NCBI GenBank assembly: GCA_001577185.1
Contig: LSCM01000082.1
Span: 1-6,240, forward strand
DNA length: 6,240 nucleotides
Source: Cloacimonetes bacterium TCS62
GTDB lineage: Bacteria > Cloacimonadota > Cloacimonadia > Cloacimonadales > TCS61
Direction: 5' to 3'
Each line of letters begins with the position of its first letter. Position 1 is the first letter of the stretch. The position numbers were made by a program, and so were the translations under genes. The notes below the pieces were generated by a model, which ran no database searches, was not told the origin of the DNA, and saw only the letters and a list, made by a program, of their open reading frames with translations. This document shows positions 1 through 5,441 of the stretch, in pieces.

Positions 1-1115
1 TAAGATTCTTCCCGCGCAATACCTTTTTTGGAAAGTTCCAAAAGTAAAACTTGTGAAAATATAAGTCCATTAGTAAGTTTGATATTATCCATCATTTTTG
101 AAGGATAGATCAACAAATTTTCAATAAGAGGGATCATTTTATTAAGCATGTAATTCAGCAATATTGTAGAATCGGGCAAGATAATACGTTCAACTGAAGA
201 ATGGCTAATATCTCTCTCATGCCACAGAGCATTATTTTCAATAGCAGAAAGGGCATTTGTTCGCAATAATTTAGCTAAGCCGCACATCCTTTCTGTTATG
301 ATAGGATTTCTTTTATGAGGCATTGCCGATGAGCCCTTTTGACCGGGTGAAAAATTTTCTTCAACTTCTAGTACTTCTGTTTTTTGCAGATGTCTTATTT
401 CAAGAGATATTTTTTCTATTGTAGAACCGATAATTGCGATAGTATTCATAAATTCTGAAATTCTATCACGTTGTATGACTTGTGTAGAAATATTTATTGG
501 CTCAAGAGCTAGATGTGAACATGCTAATTTTTCAACTTCCGGAGATAGATGTGCGTAATTACCTACAGCTCCTGATATCTGTCCTACCGAAATAGCATCA
601 ACAGCATTTTTCATCCGTCTAATATTTCTTTGCATCTCATCAAACCAGAGAGCGAATTTTAAACCTAATGTTGTAGGTTCAGCGTGAATGCCATGTGAAC
701 GTCCGATGCACAGAGTTTTTTTGTGTTCTTTAGCCCGAATTTTAAGAATTTCAGAGAACTTTTCCAGATCACGCAGTATTAATTCACCAGCCTGTTTCAA
801 TTGGATCGAAGTGGCTGTATCTAAGACATCGGAAGAAGTCATACCATAATGTATCCAGCGAGAAGAGGGACCAACGAATTCAGCTACATTCGTTAGAAAT
901 GCTATGACGTCATGTTTGGTTGTTTTCTCGATCTCGATTACTCTATCTACATCAAAATCTGATTTCTCCACAATATTTTGAAGATCGTCATCTGGAATAA
1001 TCTTTAGTTCATTCATTGCTTTACAAGCAGCAATTTCAACATCTAGCATACATTGAAATCTATTTTGCAGATCCCAGATTTTAGCCATCTCTTTTCTTGA
1101 ATAACGTTTTATCAT
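1..1115 (-). CDS. purB: Adenylosuccinate lyase, 3' end beyond window
   Basis: This cytoplasmic enzyme removes fumarate from SAICAR and from adenylosuccinate, two steps of purine nucleotide synthesis. I translated 371 codons by hand from ATG at 1115; the frame is still open at base 1, and the final visible residues (AREES) align with the B. subtilis protein around residue 370, so roughly 60 residues are missing. It is collinear with B. subtilis PurB from the first residue (MIKRYSRKEM). Family landmarks are present: H68 in TKHDV, H89 in WIHYGMTSSD, the catalytic histidine H141 in GRSHGIHAEPTT, and the fumarase/lyase superfamily signature GSSAMPHKRNP at 261-271, which carries the mobile-loop catalytic serine. 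WHERDISHSS follows further on. The start is supported by AGAGG five bases upstream. It is the last visible gene of the run, 41 bases after the lipoprotein gene. Function is near certain; nothing looks broken apart from the window-edge truncation. Confidence 0.97.
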   Translation of the reverse strand, partial: MIKRYSRKEMAKIWDLQNRFQCMLDVEIAACKAMNELKIIPDDDLQNIVEKSDFDVDRVIEIEKTTKHDVIAFLTNVAEFVGPSSRWIHYGMTSSDVLDTATSIQLKQAGELILRDLEKFSEILKIRAKEHKKTLCIGRSHGIHAEPTTLGLKFALWFDEMQRNIRRMKNAVDAISVGQISGAVGNYAHLSPEVEKLACSHLALEPINISTQVIQRDRISEFMNTIAIIGSTIEKISLEIRHLQKTEVLEVEENFSPGQKGSSAMPHKRNPIITERMCGLAKLLRTNALSAIENNALWHERDISHSSVERIILPDSTILLNYMLNKMIPLIENLLIYPSKMMDNIKLTNGLIFSQVLLLELSKKGIAREES

Positions 1116-1120
1116 AGATA

Positions 1121-1125
1121 CCTCT
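1121..1125 (-). promoter_or_regulatory. Ribosome binding site of purB
   Basis: On the minus strand AGAGG (1125 to 1121) sits five bases before ATG at 1115. It fixes the purB start, which also matches the conserved N-terminus of the family. The 41-base gap that holds it shows no hairpin followed by a T-run and no convincing promoter, so purB is probably co-transcribed with the genes before it. Confidence 0.7.
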
Positions 1126-1156
1126 ATTGTTTCATCATATTTAGGCTTATAAGATT

Positions 1157-1762
1157 CTATTGATTTAAATCTACATCGCCAGAGGAAATTTTATCAATTT
1201 GGATCATTGCTATTTTTTCATCTTTTTTTCTTAGTGTAATAAGTTTCAGCTCATTTATATATTCTAGTCTAATAAAGTATTTATCAAATTCAATGGATTT
1301 AATTTTCATATCATCACGGAATTTAATCGTATAGTTCTTCGAAATATAACTGCCATTTTCTAATATTTCTCTCTTATGCTTCATAATATCAAATAGATCA
1401 GAGAAATTCAATAATTTTATTTCATTTATATTAGGAAGATTAAGCTCGCCAGTTTGGACTACGTTCATTAGAGAATCGATGCTAACTGATAAAAATGGAG
1501 TTGCACTCATTCCCATTATGCCTGTATCATAAATATCAAATTTCACAGAATTTTCATCTTTTCTAATTGTAATGTTCTTTCGAAATCTAAGTGCTTTATA
1601 ATTAAGTTCGATAAGACCATCAATTCTGAAGTTTTTTAAACTTTGTGCATGCTCTAGCAATAATATTTCTTTTTGAGCTGTTTCTGGTTTAGGTATAATT
1701 GAACAGCTAATAAAGATCATTAGCAATAAAGAGTAATATAGAAAGTTATTTTTTATTTTCAT
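1157..1762 (-). CDS. Small lipoprotein, possibly LolA/LolB-like
   Basis: This is a 201-residue predicted lipoprotein of unproven function. From ATG at 1762 it begins with a classic type II signal: basic residues K2 and K4, a hydrophobic stretch at about 7-18, and Cys20 in FISC, after which the mature chain starts SIIPKPET. The -3 residue is Phe, a loose lipobox. An in-frame TTG at 1786 would add eight residues, but ATG gives the textbook signal peptide. The mature part (about 180 residues) alternates short beta-type stretches with charged turns; a segment FRIDGLIELNY...FRKNITIRKDENSVKFDIYDTGIMGM recalls LolB and other LolA-fold lipoproteins in which an irk...lrfdi..p.G pattern recurs. That fold assignment is an inference by eye. 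The gene overlaps lgt by 17 bases and lacks a clear ribosome binding site, suggesting translational coupling; its product would be a substrate of the enzyme encoded just before it. Real gene: confident. Function: unknown. Confidence 0.85.
   Translation of the reverse strand: MKIKNNFLYYSLLLMIFISCSIIPKPETAQKEILLLEHAQSLKNFRIDGLIELNYKALRFRKNITIRKDENSVKFDIYDTGIMGMSATPFLSVSIDSLMNVVQTGELNLPNINEIKLLNFSDLFDIMKHKREILENGSYISKNYTIKFRDDMKIKSIEFDKYFIRLEYINELKLITLRKKDEKIAMIQIDKISSGDVDLNQ
1703..1762 (-). other. Lipoprotein signal peptide with lipobox Cys
   Basis: These first 20 codons of the lipoprotein gene encode a basic N-terminus (K2, K4), a hydrophobic core rich in Leu, Ile, Phe and Tyr, and Cys20 preceded by Ile-Ser. 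Lgt would attach diacylglycerol to Cys20 and signal peptidase II would cleave before it. The next mature residue is Ser, not Asp, which by the E. coli rule would not retain the protein in the inner membrane; whether that rule holds in this organism is unknown. Confidence 0.8.
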
Positions 1763-2534
1763 CTTTAAATAGAGTGAAAATACCAATAATACTGGTAATG
1801 AACATTATCGAGCATAGTATCTGTCCCATTGTCAAAAATCCAATTAAATGTCCAAGTTGTGCGTCGGGTTCTCTGTAGAATTCTATGAAAAAACGGAATA
1901 GACCATACAAGCCTATCCATGTCCAGAAAACCAATCCAGTTTGTTTACTTTTTTTAAATAAGATATAGGTTATCATGAAAAGAACTAAGCCTTCTAAAAG
2001 TGCTTCATATAATTGAGATGGATGACGGGTTAGTTTTGCAGGATCAGTTGGAAATATCATTGCCCAAGGTACATCGGTTTCTCTACCCCATAGTTCTGCA
2101 TTGATAAAATTTCCAATTCTTCCCAAAAAAAGCGCGATAGATGCAAGAGGCATGACAGCATCTCCTAGTTTATAAAAGCTGTAATTATGTTTTTTACAAA
2201 ATAGATAGCCAAAAATTATTACAGCAAGTGCTCCACCATGAAAAGACATACCACCTTTCCAGACAGCAAAGATCTCTAAAGGATGTGAGAAATAATATGA
2301 GATATTATAGAATAGTATGTAACCAATACGCCCACCGATTATAACCCCTAACATCATATCAAACATCAAAGTTTCATATTCTTCTTTTTTTAGTTTTATA
2401 TTTTTGAGCTGGAAGTTCTTCTTGAGGAAAATATAAGCAATAAGAAAACCGAAAATATAAATTAATCCATACCAGCGGATTTCAAACATACCTAGCTTAA
2501 CTATTGTGGGATTAATCTCAGGATATTTTATCAT
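1746..2534 (-). CDS. lgt: Prolipoprotein diacylglyceryl transferase
   Basis: Lgt is an integral inner-membrane enzyme that transfers diacylglycerol from phosphatidylglycerol to the lipobox cysteine of prolipoproteins, the first step of lipoprotein maturation. The 262-residue protein has about seven hydrophobic segments. It carries the family motifs in order: WYG with Y22 (E. coli Y26), GGRIGY at 67-72, FHGGAL with H99 (E. coli H103), the Lgt signature GRIGNFINAELWGR at 138-151 with R139, N142 and G150, RHPSQLYEALLEG from 170, and FYREPD with R221 at the place of E. coli R239. It is shorter than E. coli Lgt (291) but within the family range. I chose ATG at 2534 over an in-frame GTG at 2543 because AGGTGA lies five bases before the ATG and overlaps the GTG. 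It starts 29 bases after etfB and its last 17 bases overlap the lipoprotein gene. No key residue is missing. Confidence 0.97.
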   Translation of the reverse strand: MIKYPEINPTIVKLGMFEIRWYGLIYIFGFLIAYIFLKKNFQLKNIKLKKEEYETLMFDMMLGVIIGGRIGYILFYNISYYFSHPLEIFAVWKGGMSFHGGALAVIIFGYLFCKKHNYSFYKLGDAVMPLASIALFLGRIGNFINAELWGRETDVPWAMIFPTDPAKLTRHPSQLYEALLEGLVLFMITYILFKKSKQTGLVFWTWIGLYGLFRFFIEFYREPDAQLGHLIGFLTMGQILCSIMFITSIIGIFTLFKDENKK

Positions 2535-2539
2535 TAAGA

Positions 2540-2545
2540 TCACCT
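2540..2545 (-). promoter_or_regulatory. Ribosome binding site that sets the lgt start
   Basis: On the minus strand AGGTGA (2545 to 2540), part of the wider match AGGTGAT, precedes ATG at 2534 by five bases. The alternative GTG start at 2543 falls inside this site and has no comparable purine-rich sequence upstream, so the ATG is the better start. Confidence 0.75.
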
Positions 2546-2563
2546 AAAGGAATTTAAAATAAT

Positions 2564-3346
2564 TTAGTTACTCAGTTCTTTTAATTTATTTAGCAAGATT
2601 TGAGCTAAATCTTCCGGATTTCCTTCATGTTTTTCTCCCTTTTTTTTGATCTCAGGTGAGAATATTTTTACAACTTGTGTTGGTGAACCGTTCAAACCAA
2701 TATCGTTTTCATCAAGCTGAAGTATATCTGCACTCCAAGTTTTTAATTCTACTTTTTTTGCTTTGCGTTTCCCACGCAGAGAGGGAAGCCTTGGTTCATT
2801 TATATCTTTGATAACAGTTATCACGGCTGGTAGGGGCATATCGATTCTTTCGTAACCGTCTTCCATCAATCTTTGTAGGATTATTCGTTTATCTTTTACC
2901 TCTTCAATTTCTTTTGCAAATCCTACTTGAGGAAGTTCAAGATGAGTAGCTACACCAGGACCAACTTGAGCTGTGTCTCCATCAATTGCTTGCTGTCCAA
3001 ATATGATCAGGTCATAAGTATTGATTTTATTTATTGCAGCTGCTAAAGTTAAACTAGTTGCCCAGGTGTCCGCACCAGCAAATTTTCTATCAGTAAGCAA
3101 GATTATTTCATCTACACCCATAGCCACCGAATCACGTAATGCTTTTTCTACTTGAGGTGGACCCATACTTATTGCTGTTATTTTACCACCATACTTTTCT
3201 TTTAAGCGTACAGCTTCTTCGATAGCATATAGATCAAAGGGATTTATTATACTTTCCACACCCTCTCTTATCAATGTGTTCGTCTCTGAATCAATCTTGA
3301 TTTCTGTTGTATCAGGAACTTGTTTTATACATACAATGATATTCAT
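2564..3346 (-). CDS. etfB: Electron transfer flavoprotein beta subunit
   Basis: EtfB pairs with EtfA to form a cytoplasmic FAD-containing heterodimer that carries electrons to or from acyl-CoA dehydrogenases and related enzymes. The 260-residue protein shows the whole family pattern: MNIIVCIKQVPDT at the start, INPFDLYAIEEAVRLKE at 34-50, SMGPPQVEKALRDSVAMG at 60-77, GADTWAT at 91-97, the nucleotide-binding loop GQQAIDGDTAQVGP at 117-130, and the beta-subunit signature ending in LPAVITVIKDINEPRLPSL...KAKK at about 172-198, a region that includes the partner-recognition loop. The DGDTAQVGP form is that seen in anaerobe Etfs of the Clostridium, Acidaminococcus and Megasphaera type, several of which bifurcate electrons; the human protein has a different loop there. 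Whether this one bifurcates cannot be decided here. It lies 8 bases after the aminotransferase gene, with lgt next and no etfA beside it, which is unusual. The C-terminal tail is lysine-rich (EIKKKGEKHEG). Confidence 0.96.
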   Translation of the reverse strand: MNIIVCIKQVPDTTEIKIDSETNTLIREGVESIINPFDLYAIEEAVRLKEKYGGKITAISMGPPQVEKALRDSVAMGVDEIILLTDRKFAGADTWATSLTLAAAINKINTYDLIIFGQQAIDGDTAQVGPGVATHLELPQVGFAKEIEEVKDKRIILQRLMEDGYERIDMPLPAVITVIKDINEPRLPSLRGKRKAKKVELKTWSADILQLDENDIGLNGSPTQVVKIFSPEIKKKGEKHEGNPEDLAQILLNKLKELSN

Positions 3347-3351
3347 TTTAT

Positions 3352-3357
3352 TCCCTA
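3352..3357 (-). promoter_or_regulatory. etfB ribosome binding site overlapping upstream stop
   Basis: The minus strand reads TAGGGA (3357 to 3352). TAG is the stop codon of the aminotransferase gene, and AGGGA is a moderate Shine-Dalgarno sequence five bases before the etfB ATG at 3346. Terminating ribosomes would stand directly on the next start site, which favours coupled translation. Confidence 0.6.
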
Positions 3358-4461
3358 AACATGATAAAATTCTTTAATTTTACTTATTACATAATTTTGT
3401 TGTTCATTGGTTATTTCCGAATAGATCGGTATGGAAATAACTTTTTTTGCAATATCTTCCGCATTAGGAAGATCACCTTTCTTATATTCGAGTTCGGAAA
3501 AACATTTTTGAATGTGTAATGGACGCGGATAATACACGGCACAACCAATATTATTATTCTTTAAGAAATTTAGTAATTCATCTCTTTTCTCTACCAGCAA
3601 AGTAAACTGGTTATAAATCGTATATGCTTTTTCGTGAATTATAGGCAGCTGGATATTGGGAATATCATTCATTTTTGAATAGTAATATTCTGCATTTTTT
3701 CTGCGATCGATTGACCATTTTTTCAGATGTGGAAGTTTCTTAAGTAGAACAGCTGCTTGCAGTGTATCCAAACGACTATTTAAGCCTACCCATTTATGAT
3801 AATATTTAGGATTTTCTCCATGTACACGCAATTGTTTCAATCTACTTGCTAGTTCATTGTTGTTCGTTAAACACATTCCTGCATCGCCCATAGCTCCTAG
3901 ATTTTTACTTGGGAAAAAGGATAATGTACCTATATCACCGATAGTACCAGCGACTTTTCCATCATATTTTGCTCCAATTCCTTGAGCATTGTCTTCAATA
4001 ACCTTTAAGTCGTAGCGCTCAGCAATATCCATAATTTTATCCATCTCAGAAGGTTGGCCAAAAAGATGAACTGGTAAGATCGCTTTTGTTCTTGAATTGA
4101 TCGCAGCTTCTATCTTGGTTGGATTTATGTTTAAAGTTTCATTATTAATATCAACAAAAACAGGTTTAGCTCCTACACGAATAATGGAGCTAGCAGAAGC
4201 AAAGAAAGTAAAAGGTGTGGTTATTACTTCATCTCCCTTATCGATTTCTAAAGCTTTAAGAGCCAAAACTAAAGCATCTGTTCCCGATGCACATCCAATA
4301 GCATTATTAACTGAGCAAAATTTTTCCATATTTTTTTCAAATTCAGCAACTTGTGGTCCTAATACATACTGATGTGAATTAAATACTTTTTCCATTTCAG
4401 CTTTGATCTCTTCAAGCAAATCTGTATATTGAGCATCTAGATCTAACAGAGGAACTCGCAT
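3355..4461 (-). CDS. DegT/DnrJ/EryC1 sugar aminotransferase, WbpE-like
   Basis: This is a PLP-dependent aminotransferase of the DegT/DnrJ/EryC1/StrS family, which puts an amino group (usually from glutamate) on a keto group of a nucleotide-linked sugar in the cytoplasm. The 368-residue length is normal. The N-terminus VPLLDLDAQY and HQYVLGPQVAEFE, then ASGTDAL at 58-64 (cofactor phosphate region), VIEDNAQGIGA with D157 and Q160, and FFPSKNLGAMGDAG with K186 as the PLP lysine are all present, as is GLNSRLDTLQAAVL with N228 and YYPRPLH near the C-terminus. From memory it runs close to P. aeruginosa WbpE, whose lysine is K185 and which aminates C3 of a UDP-hexuluronate; related enzymes act on C3 or C4 of other UDP- or dTDP-sugars, so the substrate is not fixed. 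AGGAG lies six bases before the ATG. It follows the SDR gene by 9 bases, fitting synthesis of an amino sugar for a surface polysaccharide. Confidence 0.94.
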   Translation of the reverse strand: MRVPLLDLDAQYTDLLEEIKAEMEKVFNSHQYVLGPQVAEFEKNMEKFCSVNNAIGCASGTDALVLALKALEIDKGDEVITTPFTFFASASSIIRVGAKPVFVDINNETLNINPTKIEAAINSRTKAILPVHLFGQPSEMDKIMDIAERYDLKVIEDNAQGIGAKYDGKVAGTIGDIGTLSFFPSKNLGAMGDAGMCLTNNNELASRLKQLRVHGENPKYYHKWVGLNSRLDTLQAAVLLKKLPHLKKWSIDRRKNAEYYYSKMNDIPNIQLPIIHEKAYTIYNQFTLLVEKRDELLNFLKNNNIGCAVYYPRPLHIQKCFSELEYKKGDLPNAEDIAKKVISIPIYSEITNEQQNYVISKIKEFYHV

Positions 4462-4467
4462 TAAACT

Positions 4468-4473
4468 CTCCTA
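4468..4473 (-). promoter_or_regulatory. Aminotransferase ribosome binding site overlapping upstream stop
   Basis: The minus strand reads TAGGAG (4473 to 4468). TAG ends the SDR gene, and AGGAG is a strong Shine-Dalgarno core six bases before the aminotransferase ATG at 4461. The two genes are separated by only 9 bases, so the stop codon and ribosome binding site share bases. Confidence 0.75.
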
Positions 4474-5430
4474 TTCTTCAAAATAGTTAATTGTTCTGTT
4501 TAAAATTTGTTTTAGATTGTACTTTGGTTTGTAGTTTATATATTCTATGATTTTGGAAAGATCCGGTTTACGATGACGCATATCCTCAAATCCTTCTTCA
4601 TAAGCATCTTCATATTTAATAAATTCGATCTTTGATCTACTATTTGTTAATTTCTTAATTTGATTTGCTAGCTCTTCGATAGAAATGCTTTTGTCATTAC
4701 CAATATTAAATATTTCACCTTCAGCTTTTTTTTCATTCATTAACTTGATCATTCCATCAGTCACATCATCTACATCGCAAAAGCATCGAGTCTGTTTACC
4801 ATCTCCATAAACTTCCAGTGGATGATTTAATAATGCATTTTTCACAAATTTTGGAATAACCATACCATATTGACCTGTTTGGCGAGGACCAACAGTATTA
4901 AAGCACCGAACAATAACTACCGGTAATTTTTTTTCTCTAAAATAAGCAAGTGCGAGAAATTCATCAATAGCTTTTGCAGAGCTATAGCTCCAACGAGAAA
5001 TATGGGTCGATCCAAGTAATCTATCGGCTTCTTCTTTAAAAGGGATTGTATCATTTTTACCATAGATTTCCGAAGTTGAAGCAATAAGAACTTTTTTCTT
5101 GTATTTATTAGCAAATTCCAAAACGTTTTCTGTTCCAACAATATTTGTTTTTAGCGAAAGCAATGGATTATCAATTATATATTTCACTCCAACAGCAGCT
5201 GCTAAATGATATATCCTATCTGTCTTTTCGATCAATTTTTCCATTACCTCTCTATTTAGAATAGAATCGATAGTATAAGAAAAATCCTTCTTACGTACCA
5301 GATGTATTATATTAGAATATTTACCAGTTGAAAGATTGTCGATGACAGATACTTGATGACCATCCTTAAGAAGTTTTTCTGCAAGATGGGAACCTATAAA
5401 TCCAGCTCCACCAGTTAATAATATTTTCAT
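4471..5430 (-). CDS. NAD-dependent nucleotide-sugar epimerase/decarboxylase (extended SDR)
   Basis: This is an extended short-chain dehydrogenase/reductase acting on a nucleotide-sugar, 319 residues, full length for the group. The N-terminal Rossmann fold has GGAGFIG at 7-13 with D31 placed to bind the NAD ribose. LAAAVGV follows the central strand, STSEIYG lies at 118-124 (T119 catalytic), and the catalytic pair is Y149 and K153 in SYSSAK. The substrate domain has RCFNTVGPRQ at 175-184, YGDGKQTRCFCDVDDV at 208-223 and FEDMRHRKPD at 281-290. T-S-E after the serine plus Arg in HRKP matches the active site of UDP-glucuronate decarboxylases (ArnA uses S433, E434 and R619 at these places), but UDP-sugar 4-epimerases are close relatives, so the reaction is unsettled. 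The canonical dehydratase Asp-Glu pair is Ser-Glu here, which argues against a 4,6-dehydratase. AGGAG precedes the ATG by five bases. It sits between the exporter and aminotransferase genes, 8 and 9 bases away. Confidence 0.93.
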   Translation of the reverse strand: MKILLTGGAGFIGSHLAEKLLKDGHQVSVIDNLSTGKYSNIIHLVRKKDFSYTIDSILNREVMEKLIEKTDRIYHLAAAVGVKYIIDNPLLSLKTNIVGTENVLEFANKYKKKVLIASTSEIYGKNDTIPFKEEADRLLGSTHISRWSYSSAKAIDEFLALAYFREKKLPVVIVRCFNTVGPRQTGQYGMVIPKFVKNALLNHPLEVYGDGKQTRCFCDVDDVTDGMIKLMNEKKAEGEIFNIGNDKSISIEELANQIKKLTNSRSKIEFIKYEDAYEEGFEDMRHRKPDLSKIIEYINYKPKYNLKQILNRTINYFEE

Positions 5431-5435
5431 AAAAT

Positions 5436-5441
5436 CTCCTA
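5436..5441 (-). promoter_or_regulatory. SDR gene ribosome binding site overlapping upstream stop
   Basis: The minus strand reads TAGGAG (5441 to 5436). TAG is the stop codon of the SLBB protein gene, and AGGAG is a strong Shine-Dalgarno core five bases before the SDR gene's ATG at 5430. It has the same layout as the next junction downstream. Confidence 0.75.

Noticed and set aside
1..1115. purB as a truncated pseudogene
   Set aside because: The missing C-terminus coincides with the window edge, the frame is open to base 1, and all catalytic motifs are intact.
1116..1156. Promoter-like TATGAT in the gap before purB
   Set aside because: There is no acceptable -35 element 16-18 bases upstream, and such hexamers are frequent in AT-rich DNA.
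1784..1786. TTG as start of the lipoprotein
   Set aside because: It would place eight extra residues before a well-formed lipoprotein signal peptide that begins at ATG 1762, and it has no good ribosome binding site.
2638..2650. Possible programmed frameshift: A AAA AAG in frame in etfB (run of eight A on the minus strand)
   Set aside because: The heptamer resembles the dnaX slippery site, but the shifted frame ends after about a dozen codons in a variable tail, I see no stimulatory hairpin, and lysine-rich AT-rich genes produce such runs by chance.
4097..4372. 91-codon open frame on the plus strand
   Set aside because: It lies wholly antisense inside the aminotransferase gene, whose motifs (ASGTDAL, TTPFTFFASAS) occupy the same bases. 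It has no recognisable protein features, so it is a shadow.
4917..5141. 74-codon minus-strand open frame inside the SDR gene
   Set aside because: It is in another frame of the conserved SDR core that includes STSE and YSSAK. Its lysine- and leucine-rich composition is what an AT-rich gene gives when read out of frame.
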